7,371 bases of DNA from Desulfurococcales archaeon (GCA_027083045.1 JALWQP010000036.1:1-7371); one strand, 5' to 3'; shown: positions 1 through 6,702, numbered from the stretch's first letter. Notes: a model not told the origin generated them from the letters alone. Made by a program: numbers and translations.

Positions 1-50
1 AAGACAAGAAACAGATCCTCGCGAAACTGAAAAGGCTCGGCTACATCTAG
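1..50 (+). CDS. C-terminal end of an unidentified upstream gene (partial)
   Basis: The frame entering at base 3 reads DKKQILAKLKRLGYI and stops at TAG (48-50). The lysine/leucine-rich helix followed by a terminal Gly-Tyr-Ile looks like a real protein C-terminus rather than chance reading. Similar endings occur in alkaline phosphatase-superfamily proteins (sulfatases, nucleotide pyrophosphatases), but fifteen residues are too few to assign a function. The stop lies 23 bases before the sat ATG and only 10 bases before its ribosome binding site, with no room for a promoter, so this gene and sat are probably one transcript. The rest of the gene lies outside the window. Confidence 0.55.
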   Translation, partial: DKKQILAKLKRLGYI

Positions 51-73
51 CCCATATGGAGAGGTGAAGGTAC

Positions 74-1222
74 ATGGTTTCGAGACCCCATGGAGGAAAA
101 CTTGTAAACAGAGTTGCCCGTGGCAAGAGGCTCGAGCACCTTAGAGCCGAAGCGGGTGAGCTTCAAAGAATTGATATAAGTTATGAAAGATACATCGACA
201 TACTCGACATAGCACACGGAGCTTTTAGTCCGCTAGAGGGGTTCATGCTACAGGAAGACTATCTCTATGTCCTCGACGATATGAGGCTGAGCAACGATCT
301 ACCTTGGACTATACCCATAGTCTTGGATGTTGATCCTGAAGAGATCAGTGGAGTCAAGGAGGGCGACGACATAGCGCTATATTATAGCGGGGAGCCAGTA
401 GCGGTTATGAGGGTCGAGGAGATCTACGGCTGGGATAAGAAGAAGCACGCGCAAAGCGTATACAAGACCCTAGACACGGGTCATCCCGGAGTAAAGAAGA
501 CATTTGAGATGAAGGAGCTTCTCGTGGGAGGAGCGATCGATCTCATTAAGGATCTCGAGCATCCCCTAATACACAGGATTCTCTGGCCCGCCGAGACAAG
601 GATACTCTTCAGAGAGAAGGGGTGGAAAAAGATCGTCGCGTTCCAGACGAGGAACGTGCCTCACCGAGGCCACGAGTATGTCCAGAAGGCCGCTCTTACA
701 TTCACGGATGGCATCCTCATACACCCACTGATAGGCTGGAAGAAACCCGGTGACTATAGGGATGAGGTCATATTCGCGGCATATGAGGCCCTGATCAAAC
801 ACTACTATCCCGAAAACGTAACCGTCCTAGCGGGCCTAGTCATGAACATGAGGTATGCCGGGCCGCGTGAAGCAGTACACCACGCTATAGTTAGAAAGAA
901 TTTCGGCTGCACACACTTCATAGTAGGGAGAGACCATGCGGGTGTAGGAGACTATTACGGTCCTTACGAGGCATGGGAGATATTCGACGAGTTCCCAGAC
1001 CTGGGCATTGTGCCTCTCTTCATCAGGGAAGCATTCTACTGTAGGAAATGCGGCGGAATGGTCAATGAGAAGATATGTCCGCACCCCGAAGAACACAGGA
1101 TAAGGATTAGCGGCACCAAGCTCAGGAAAATGATCCGCGAGGGCAAAATGCCTCCAGAGTACATGATGAGGCCGGAGGTTGCGAAAGTAGTTCTCAGCTT
1201 CAAGGACCCGTTCGTCCACTAG
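74..1222 (+). CDS. sat: Sulfate adenylyltransferase (ATP sulfurylase)
   Basis: This enzyme interconverts ATP + sulfate with adenosine 5'-phosphosulfate (APS) + pyrophosphate in the cytoplasm (EC 2.7.7.4). The 382-residue protein has the usual order: an N-terminal PUA-like domain (about 1-165, opening MVSRPHGGKLVNRV), then the nucleotidyltransferase domain with QTRN (191-194), HRGH (197-200, the HxGH motif) and GRDHAG (285-290). A zinc-type site follows: Cys323, Cys326 and Cys335, with His337 or His341 as the likely fourth ligand. Length matches single-domain archaeal and bacterial Sat; no APS kinase domain is fused. The ATG is preceded by GAGGTG (61-66) at 7 bases. The gene is close behind the upstream gene's stop and probably shares its transcript. 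No APS reductase or APS kinase lies in the window, so assimilatory, dissimilatory or reverse (ATP-forming) use cannot be decided here. Confidence 0.96.
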   Translation: MVSRPHGGKLVNRVARGKRLEHLRAEAGELQRIDISYERYIDILDIAHGAFSPLEGFMLQEDYLYVLDDMRLSNDLPWTIPIVLDVDPEEISGVKEGDDIALYYSGEPVAVMRVEEIYGWDKKKHAQSVYKTLDTGHPGVKKTFEMKELLVGGAIDLIKDLEHPLIHRILWPAETRILFREKGWKKIVAFQTRNVPHRGHEYVQKAALTFTDGILIHPLIGWKKPGDYRDEVIFAAYEALIKHYYPENVTVLAGLVMNMRYAGPREAVHHAIVRKNFGCTHFIVGRDHAGVGDYYGPYEAWEIFDEFPDLGIVPLFIREAFYCRKCGGMVNEKICPHPEEHRIRISGTKLRKMIREGKMPPEYMMRPEVAKVVLSFKDPFVH

Positions 1223-1260
1223 CACATCTACCATTTTCCAGCCCATTATTCGACACTACA

Positions 1261-1269
1261 ATATTTAAT
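1261..1269 (+). promoter_or_regulatory. Archaeal TATA box for the RuBisCO gene
   Basis: The 98-base gap between sat and the RuBisCO gene contains ATATTTAAT, a good archaeal TATA box. A transcription start about 22-27 bases downstream would fall near 1288-1293 and give a leader of roughly 30 bases ending in the ribosome binding site. It suggests the RuBisCO gene is transcribed separately from sat. The position is inferred; no start site is demonstrated. Confidence 0.5.
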
Positions 1270-1308
1270 CCTCCCAATACCATAACAATATAGAATACAG
1301 GCATTGAA

Positions 1309-1314
1309 GAGGGG
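1309..1314 (+). promoter_or_regulatory. Ribosome binding site that fixes the RuBisCO TTG start
   Basis: GAGGGG, continuing as GAGGGGAT, matches the archaeal Shine-Dalgarno GAGGTGAT with one mismatch and ends 6 bases before the TTG at 1321. No ATG or GTG in this frame is better placed, so TTG is taken as the start. Confidence 0.7.
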
Positions 1315-1320
1315 ATTCTT

Positions 1321-2652
1321 TTGCCTCACAGTTTCGAACCATACAAGCAGTATATTGATAAGAACTATACCCCTGATCCCGATAACGATGTGATCGCTGT
1401 ATTCAGGATCAAGCCGGCGCCGGGATTCACCATCGAAGACGCAGCTGGAGGAGTAGCAGCCGAGAGCAGTACTGGTACCTGGACAACACTATATCCATGG
1501 TACGACACGGAGAGAGTTAAGAAGCTAAGCGCGAAGGCATATTACTTCAAAGACCTCGGCGACGGCTCATGGATAGTTAGGATAGCCTATCCGGTGGAAC
1601 TGTTCGAGAAGGGCAACCTGCCAGGCTTCCTGGCGAGCGTCGCCGGCAACGTCTTCGGCATGAAGCGAGTCGCAGGGCTAAGACTAGAAGACATATACTT
1701 CCCCAAAGTATTCCTCGAGGACTTCAAGGGACCCAGCAAGGGTATCAAGGGAGTCAGAGACATATTCAAGGTCTACGACAGGCCCATCGTGGGAACAGTG
1801 CCGAAGCCGAAAGTAGGTTATTCTCCCGAAGAAGTAGAGAAGCTGGCAATCGAGCTCCTCACAGGCGGGATGGACTATATTAAGGACGACGAGAACCTGA
1901 CGAGCCCGAGCTTCTGTAGCTTCGAGAAGAGAGCAAAAGCCATCATGAGAGCCATTGATAATGCGGAGAAAGAGACCGGTGAAAAAAAGGTCTGGTTCGC
2001 AAACATAACCAGCGATATACGGGAGATGGAGAGAAGACTCAAGCTGGTCGCAGACTATGGCAACCCCTACGTAATGGTGGATGTTGTCGTTACTGGGTGG
2101 GGAGCACTCAATTACATACGCGACCTTGCCGAGGAATACGGTCTAGCAATACATGCTCACCGCGCAATGCATGCGGCGTTCACCCGTAACCCCTACCATG
2201 GTATATCGATGTACGTCTTAGCAAAACTATATAGGATCATCGGGGTAGACCAGCTACACATCGGTACGGCTGGTGTTGGCAAGCTAGAGGGCGGAAAGAT
2301 CGATGTCATAAGGTACGCGAGAATTCTTAGGGAGACACACTTCAAGCCAGACCCAGACGACGAGTTCCACTTAGAACAGCCGATGCATCACATCAAGCCC
2401 GCCATGCCGGTCTCGTCTGGTGGACTACATCCTGGAAATCTGCCCGGCGTGATCGATGCCCTAGGCACAGATCTGGTAATACAGGTCGGTGGAGGAACAC
2501 TAGGCCACCCTGACGGACCACGCGCGGGAGCAGCTGCTGTAAGACAGTCTCTAGACGCTATACTGAAAGGTATACCTCTCGACGAGTACGCCAAGACACA
2601 CAAGGAGCTGGCACGCGCCCTCGAGAAATGGGGGTTCGCCAAGCCAGTCTAA
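1321..2652 (+). CDS. rbcL: Ribulose-1,5-bisphosphate carboxylase large subunit, archaeal form III
   Basis: The enzyme adds CO2 to ribulose-1,5-bisphosphate to give two 3-phosphoglycerates. In archaea form III acts in the AMP/nucleoside pathway (AMP to ribose-1,5-bisphosphate to ribulose-1,5-bisphosphate to 3-phosphoglycerate) rather than a Calvin cycle. All active-site elements are visible (spinach equivalents in brackets): Glu48 (60), TGTW 51-54, Asn110 (123), Lys162 (175) and Lys164 (177) in GTVPKPK, carbamylated Lys188 (201) with Asp190 and Glu191, His280 (294)-Arg281, His313 (327), loop-6 Lys321 (334), Ser366 (379), and GGG 390-392. The SSGGLHPGN and GGGTLGHPDGP segments and the ending EYAKTHKELARALEKWG are typical of form III proteins such as that of Thermococcus. 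Length, 443 residues, is normal, and the sequence appears fully functional. Start is TTG. No small subunit gene, AMP phosphorylase or ribose-1,5-bisphosphate isomerase is present in the window. Confidence 0.97.
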   Translation: MPHSFEPYKQYIDKNYTPDPDNDVIAVFRIKPAPGFTIEDAAGGVAAESSTGTWTTLYPWYDTERVKKLSAKAYYFKDLGDGSWIVRIAYPVELFEKGNLPGFLASVAGNVFGMKRVAGLRLEDIYFPKVFLEDFKGPSKGIKGVRDIFKVYDRPIVGTVPKPKVGYSPEEVEKLAIELLTGGMDYIKDDENLTSPSFCSFEKRAKAIMRAIDNAEKETGEKKVWFANITSDIREMERRLKLVADYGNPYVMVDVVVTGWGALNYIRDLAEEYGLAIHAHRAMHAAFTRNPYHGISMYVLAKLYRIIGVDQLHIGTAGVGKLEGGKIDVIRYARILRETHFKPDPDDEFHLEQPMHHIKPAMPVSSGGLHPGNLPGVIDALGTDLVIQVGGGTLGHPDGPRAGAAAVRQSLDAILKGIPLDEYAKTHKELARALEKWGFAKPV

Positions 2653-2661
2653 AACCAGTCC

Positions 2662-2684
2662 TTTTTACATAACGGAAACCTTTT
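2662..2684 (+). terminator. T-tract terminator after the RuBisCO gene
   Basis: Ten bases after the RuBisCO stop there is a run of five T (2662-2666), followed by four T at 2681-2684. Archaeal transcription commonly ends at such T-rich stretches without needing a hairpin. The convergent gene beyond makes termination here expected. Confidence 0.45.
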
Positions 2685-2772
2685 CTGAGATCCGAGAAAC
2701 AATTATCCCATAATATATACATCTTCGCCACTGAGTCCTCGGAATACCATTTAATCTATTAGTGGAAGGGGT

Positions 2773-2807
2773 GGAGAAGAAATAAAAAGTATTAGATTAA
2801 AGAATCT
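2773..2807 (-). terminator. Hairpin plus T-tract terminator for the molybdenum hydroxylase operon
   Basis: Read on the minus strand, the stop of the large subunit is followed by a small dyad, AGATT-loop-AATCT (2803-2807 with 2794-2798, 4-base loop). After five more bases comes TTTTTATTTCTTCT (2788 down to 2775). The stem is short and AT-rich, so the T-tract probably does most of the work. The remainder of the 159-base convergent gap shows no supported gene. Confidence 0.45.
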
Positions 2808-2811
2808 GGAG

Positions 2812-5217
2812 TTACTTTCTGAGTAACTTGTGCTTCTTTATTATGCTGTAGATATAGTCAGGTGTTAGTGGTATCTTGTTCACGTCTTTGCTCACCTCTA
2901 CTCTACCGCCCAGCGCATTAGCTACGGCGTTCGCTATGCTTGGCGCTATCGCTACAATTGATGGCTCACCCAATCCTTTCGCGCCGTAGGGTCCTCTCCT
3001 GAATCCTGCTTCTACCCATATTGGCGTTATCTTTTCAGGTATGTCCAGCGCTGTTGGTACGTGGTATGTTGATAGGCTGACATTGTAGACTTTACCGTCG
3101 GGCGAATAGTATAGATCCTCCATGATGGCGTAGCCCATTCCCTGGATATAGCCTCCTATAGCATGCAGGTCTGCTCCTGTCTTGTTTATGAGGCGGCCTA
3201 TATCGTATGCTGTCACCGCTTCTTTGACTCTTACTACTCCTGTCTCCATGTCTAGTTCTACATCGCTTATGATAGCTCCGAACGTGTAGTGCATGTATGG
3301 TGCTCCCTGCCCGGTCTCCTCATCCCATTCTGCCGGTGGAGCTCTGAAGTACCCGAACTCCTGTAGCGGCACGCCTTTCCAGAAGCTCTGCTCTACTAGC
3401 TCCTGCCACGTTATCTTGTTCTCAGGGTCATCGGAGCAGTAGACATCTGGTGCATCAATCACTATTTTCTCGGGATCACATCCTAGGAGCTCCGAGGCCA
3501 GCCTGTTTAGCCTCTGCCTCAACCTGTACGCTGCTACTAGGGCCGCGTTACCGCCCATGACCGTTGATCTAGACGCCACCGTCGGGCCTGCGTCGGGCGT
3601 TGCGGCGGTGTCAGGCCATTCTACCTTGATGTATGTTGGCGGTACTCCCAGTGTCTCGGCTATTATGTTGACTATACCCTGTATAGCTCCCTGGCCGAAG
3701 TCCGTCAGGCCCGTCCTGAAGATTATGCTTCCATCGCGCTGTATTATGATGGTGGCGCTGCTGAAGTCTGCTCCCTCGGCACCTATGCTGTTGCCGTGGT
3801 ACATTACCGCTATGCCTATTCCTCTCCTCAGAAGGCCTTTCTGGTTAGCGTATAGCTTCCTCTTCTCGTACCAGTTGGCGGCCTCGACCGCTTTCTGTAT
3901 TGCCTCAACGAGGCCTACGCCGTGGTCTAGGAGCTGGCCGTGGACTGTCCGGTCTCCGTTGCGGAGCGCGTTCTTCAGCCTTATCTCGACAGGGTCTATC
4001 CCTAGCTCCTCGGCAAGTAGATCCATTTGTCTCTCGACCGCGAATGATACCTGTGGGTTGCCGAATCCACGGAATGCTCCCGCGTATACCTTGTTGGTGT
4101 AGACTACTGCTAGGTCTATCTTGGCGTTCTTTACCCTGTAGGGTCCTGTGCTGTGTACTATTGCTCTCCATCCGACGAACGGGCCTAGGCTAGCATATGC
4201 TCCGGTGTCGAGTATGATCTCTGCTTCTACTCCTAGGAGGGCCCCGTCTCTGGCCGCCATGTGCTTATACCTGGCTATCATCGGGTGCCTCTTCGCGTGG
4301 CCTATGATACTTTCTTCTCTTGTGAACAGTACTACTGCTGGCCTCTTCGTAACCAGTGCTGCTAGGGCTGCCTTGGCCGCTATTTCGTTGCCGACGTCTT
4401 CTGCTCCGCCAAATCCTCCTCCGAGGCTGGGGGCTATCACTCTAACCATGCTGAAGGGTAGGCCGAGCACTTGTGCCACGGCTCTGCGTGTGTCAAACGG
4501 GCACTGGGTTTTAGCGTAGATCGTTACTCCTCCGTTCGGCTCGGGTATCGCTATTGCCGCCTCGGTTTCTATGTAGGCGTGCTCCTGCATCGGTGTCCTA
4601 TACTCGTTCTCTATGACTACTGCTGCCTCTTGTTCAGCCTTCTTTATGTCTCCAGCCCTGATCTTGTATCTTGATACGACGTCCGATCCGCGTTCATCAT
4701 GTATGAGTGTGTGTTCTTTCTCTCTCAAGCCTCCCCATTCAACGATCTTGAGGGGGTCAAGGATTACTTCTAGGGGCTCGTATTCCACGTTGACGAGTTC
4801 TCCCGCGTCACGGGCGTTCTCGAGGCTCTCGGCTATTACTAGGGCCACCGTGTCTCCTATGTATCTCACCTTTTTGTCCGCGAGAAGGGGCTGATCCGGT
4901 ATTACGTATCCTACATCATTTATGCCGGGTATGTCCTTATAGGTTAGAACCCTGATTACGCCGGGGTATTTCTCGGCCTCGCTAACATCGATCTTCTTTA
5001 TCCTTGCGTGGGCGTATTTTGTCCTCACACTGTATACGAATACCGGGTTCTTGAACAGGTTTATCAGGTCTGCAACGAATATTTTCTCGCCACGTATTTT
5101 CGAGATCGCATCCCATCTCAGTATCTCTTTACCAATGTACTTGAACTCCTTGGTAGGCTTAGACCTTGTCTTGTCGAAGACCTTCTCAACTATTTCGACG
5201 TATTCGGGCTTGGACAT
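2812..5217 (-). CDS. Molybdenum hydroxylase large (molybdopterin) subunit, xanthine dehydrogenase/CO dehydrogenase family
   Basis: This is the catalytic subunit, 801 residues, that would bind molybdopterin cytosine dinucleotide and hydroxylate its substrate with water-derived oxygen. The N-terminal a/b hammerhead region begins YIGKEILRWDAISKIRGEK (27-45). Key sites are QEH (211-213), GGGFGGAED (266-274), GAFRGFGNPQ (380-389), FGQG (507-510), and KGLGEPS (747-753), which carries the expected catalytic base Glu751. Glu273 and Arg383 align with bovine xanthine oxidase Glu802 and Arg880. The AYxCSFR loop of true (form I) CO dehydrogenase is absent, so oxidation of CO is unlikely. Purines, N-heterocycles or aldehydes remain possible, and the substrate is not assignable. 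It is the last gene of a three-gene operon. The ATG follows GAGGTG by 7 bases, and the preceding gene's TGA lies inside that site. It seems intact. Confidence 0.93.
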   Translation of the reverse strand: MSKPEYVEIVEKVFDKTRSKPTKEFKYIGKEILRWDAISKIRGEKIFVADLINLFKNPVFVYSVRTKYAHARIKKIDVSEAEKYPGVIRVLTYKDIPGINDVGYVIPDQPLLADKKVRYIGDTVALVIAESLENARDAGELVNVEYEPLEVILDPLKIVEWGGLREKEHTLIHDERGSDVVSRYKIRAGDIKKAEQEAAVVIENEYRTPMQEHAYIETEAAIAIPEPNGGVTIYAKTQCPFDTRRAVAQVLGLPFSMVRVIAPSLGGGFGGAEDVGNEIAAKAALAALVTKRPAVVLFTREESIIGHAKRHPMIARYKHMAARDGALLGVEAEIILDTGAYASLGPFVGWRAIVHSTGPYRVKNAKIDLAVVYTNKVYAGAFRGFGNPQVSFAVERQMDLLAEELGIDPVEIRLKNALRNGDRTVHGQLLDHGVGLVEAIQKAVEAANWYEKRKLYANQKGLLRRGIGIAVMYHGNSIGAEGADFSSATIIIQRDGSIIFRTGLTDFGQGAIQGIVNIIAETLGVPPTYIKVEWPDTAATPDAGPTVASRSTVMGGNAALVAAYRLRQRLNRLASELLGCDPEKIVIDAPDVYCSDDPENKITWQELVEQSFWKGVPLQEFGYFRAPPAEWDEETGQGAPYMHYTFGAIISDVELDMETGVVRVKEAVTAYDIGRLINKTGADLHAIGGYIQGMGYAIMEDLYYSPDGKVYNVSLSTYHVPTALDIPEKITPIWVEAGFRRGPYGAKGLGEPSIVAIAPSIANAVANALGGRVEVSKDVNKIPLTPDYIYSIIKKHKLLRK

Positions 5218-5223
5218 ACATTA

Positions 5224-5763
5224 TCACCTCAGGAGGGGGAGCTTGTAGAGGTTCTTCCTAACTTCTTTCTCGTCAAACAATATCTTGCCCTTCTTCAGGT
5301 ACTCGGCAGCCTTCCTGACGGCCTTGAAGTAGTAGTGGTAGCTTCCACAGCGGCAGATAGCGCTGGCCAGCCACTGCTTGATCTCCTCGTCGCTGGGATC
5401 GAGGGTCTTGTCGAGGAGAGCCTTAGTCAGTAGCATGAAGGCCGGAGTACAGAATCCGCACTGAACTCCACGCGTCTCGAGGAAAGCCACTTGTATGGCG
5501 TGTAGTTTGCCCTCGGGCGCCAGTCCTTCGACCGTGAGTATTTCCGCGCCATCCAGAGTCGCTGTTAGTGTTAGACAGCTGTGCCTCGGCAGGCCGTTGA
5601 CGAGTACAATGCATGATCCACACTCGCCTCGTCCGCACCCCTCTTTGATGCTCGTGAATCCCAGCCTGTAGCGTAGCGTGTCTATGAGTCTCTCGTCCGG
5701 CGGTATGTCGAGTACGTATTGTTTCCCATTAACCTTTAAGTTTACACGTATTGTTTCGACCAT
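5224..5763 (-). CDS. Molybdenum hydroxylase small subunit with two [2Fe-2S] clusters
   Basis: This subunit would pass electrons from the molybdenum site to FAD. The 179-residue protein has an N-terminal plant-type ferredoxin domain with Cys43, Cys48, Cys51 and Cys63. A C-terminal helical [2Fe-2S] domain has Cys102 and Cys105 in QCGFC and Cys137 and Cys139 in CRCGSY. All eight ligands are present. The tail after about residue 155 (KKGKILFDEKEVRKNLYKL) is somewhat longer than in many homologues. I chose the ATG at 5763 because it stands 7 bases after GGGGTG, the spacing used at neighbouring genes, and forms a TGATG overlap with the FAD-subunit stop. A GTG one codon upstream would add one residue. 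The close coupling to both neighbours indicates translation as part of one enzyme complex. Confidence 0.94.
   Translation of the reverse strand: MVETIRVNLKVNGKQYVLDIPPDERLIDTLRYRLGFTSIKEGCGRGECGSCIVLVNGLPRHSCLTLTATLDGAEILTVEGLAPEGKLHAIQVAFLETRGVQCGFCTPAFMLLTKALLDKTLDPSDEEIKQWLASAICRCGSYHYYFKAVRKAAEYLKKGKILFDEKEVRKNLYKLPLLR
5225..5230 (-). promoter_or_regulatory. Ribosome binding site of the large subunit, overlapping the small-subunit stop
   Basis: GAGGTG reads on the minus strand from 5230 to 5225, 7 bases before the ATG at 5217. The TGA stop of the small subunit (5226-5224) is formed within GAGGTGA, so the two genes are translationally linked. An ATG at 5221-5219 is out of frame. Confidence 0.75.
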
Positions 5764-6650
5764 CACTTCTCACCCCTTATCCTTCTCGCGGCGCGGAATA
5801 TATTGCGCTTTAAAACAACCTTCGACATGTCTAGCCTGTACTCCCCTGTCGTCCACCAGTCTGACATTCTCTCCATCTCGCTGGGCAAGATCTCCTCCGC
5901 CGCTTCCTCGACCACTTCTTCGCTGAGCTCCTTGCCTTGCAGGAACTCCTCTGTCTTCCTTGCGCGTCCTGGTACGCGTTTCTCGCGTATCATGTCAAAG
6001 GATATCTTGACGTCCTCAATCACGTTATCGTTGAGTGTTAGGAGAACCGCGCCGGTGACCACGCCGGCGATCAGTATTCTCCTGCGGTCGAATTTCATGA
6101 AGCTACTACTAGTGTTCTCCGGGGGAACAGAGATTATGATCTCTTTGAGGAGCTCATCAGGCCTTATGGCTAGTTTGCGCTTGTCTAAGACTAGTTGTTC
6201 GAGCGTTAATCTCCTCTCTCCCTGCTTGCTGACCAGCACTAGTTCTGGCTCATAGACTGTGAGGAGTGTTAGATAGTCATTGTACTGTGTAGCGGACAAT
6301 ATGTTTCCACCTATCGTCGCATAGAATCTCATAGCCATGGTTGCGAAGCCGTAGAATACGTCGACGAAGCCAGCGTACCTCTTATCCTTATGAAGGATGG
6401 ATTGGCTCAGCTCATAGAGTGTTGTGGCCGCGCCTATCCTCACCTTGTCTTCTTCGAGCTTTACGTAGCTAAGCTCTTTCCTTATGGCGTTCAGGTCTAG
6501 CAGGTACTTTGGTGTAGGGATCCTCCTGTCCCGGATCAGGAGTAGTAGCTCGGTCCCGCCCGCTAGGGGCTTCACCGATCCAGCATTGTTGCTAAGGAAT
6601 TCTAGTGCGTCATCCAGGCTTTTCGGCCTGTATAGACTGAATTTTGCGAT
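5763..6650 (-). CDS. Molybdenum hydroxylase FAD-binding (medium) subunit, apparent ATC start
   Basis: This subunit would bind FAD and hand electrons to the external acceptor. Read from 6650 the product is 295 residues, usual for CoxM-type subunits. It starts (M/I)AKFSLYRPKSLDDALEF, the typical opening of the family. FAD-binding motifs follow: PLAGGTELL (28-36) and TIGGN (112-116). The C-terminal FAD-linked domain ends in TGEYRLDM and an Arg-rich helix. No cysteine occurs anywhere, so the extra [4Fe-4S] insert of 4-hydroxybenzoyl-CoA reductase beta subunits is missing. In-frame TGA at 6659-6657 blocks any longer form, and no ATG, GTG or TTG lies between it and GTG 6575. That GTG would remove 25 conserved residues and has no ribosome binding site. 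The ATC at 6650 sits 7 bases after a perfect GAGGTG. Either ATC initiates, or ATG was lost by mutation or base-calling error. First gene of the operon. Confidence 0.85.
   Translation of the reverse strand: MAKFSLYRPKSLDDALEFLSNNAGSVKPLAGGTELLLLIRDRRIPTPKYLLDLNAIRKELSYVKLEEDKVRIGAATTLYELSQSILHKDKRYAGFVDVFYGFATMAMRFYATIGGNILSATQYNDYLTLLTVYEPELVLVSKQGERRLTLEQLVLDKRKLAIRPDELLKEIIISVPPENTSSSFMKFDRRRILIAGVVTGAVLLTLNDNVIEDVKISFDMIREKRVPGRARKTEEFLQGKELSEEVVEEAAEEILPSEMERMSDWWTTGEYRLDMSKVVLKRNIFRAARRIRGEK
5771..5776 (-). promoter_or_regulatory. Ribosome binding site deciding the small-subunit start
   Basis: GGGGTG (continuing GA) lies inside the 3' end of the FAD-subunit gene, 7 bases before the ATG at 5763 and 4 bases before the alternative GTG at 5766. 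The 7-base spacing favours the ATG. Confidence 0.65.
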
Positions 6651-6657
6651 GCTGGTT

Positions 6658-6663
6658 CACCTC
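6658..6663 (-). promoter_or_regulatory. Ribosome binding site pointing to an ATC start for the FAD subunit
   Basis: GAGGTG (then AA) reads on the minus strand from 6663 to 6658. Seven bases (AACCAGC) separate it from ATC at 6650-6648, the same gap as in front of sat, the small subunit, the large subunit and the cysteine synthase-family gene. The GTG contained in the site itself opens a frame that stops after 16 codons. Confidence 0.7.
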
Positions 6664-6702
6664 GACGAGAACTAATCTAACATATTCTAAAAACCATAGT
6701 AG

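Noticed and set aside
836..1246. 136-residue open frame antisense to sat
   Set aside because: It lies opposite the conserved catalytic and zinc region of sat, has no family resemblance and is a coding shadow.
2709..2720. TATA-like CATAATATATAC in the convergent gap
   Set aside because: No reading frame or recognisable RNA follows in either direction; AT-rich DNA between convergent genes often looks like this.
2691..2743. Inverted repeat TCCGAG / CTCGGA in the convergent gap, considered as an RNA gene or C/D box RNA
   Set aside because: Only six pairs over a 41-base loop, with no proper C box and D box pair on either strand.
3557..4519. Several plus-strand open frames of 97-181 residues across the large-subunit gene
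   Set aside because: They are opposite the conserved molybdopterin domain, overlap one another and have low-complexity Ser/Pro/Leu content typical of antisense shadows.
5764..5766. GTG as start of the small subunit
   Set aside because: Only 4 bases from the ribosome site; the adjacent ATG has the 7-base spacing used by the neighbours. The difference is one residue.
5763..6575. FAD subunit beginning at GTG 6575
   Set aside because: It would drop the conserved RPKSLDDALEF region and has no ribosome binding site, while GAGGTG lies at 6663-6658.
6657..6660. Frameshift as the explanation for the missing FAD-subunit start
   Set aside because: The conserved N-terminus is already complete in one frame from 6650, and stop codons (TGA, then TAG further up) precede it, so no extra coding sequence is needed.
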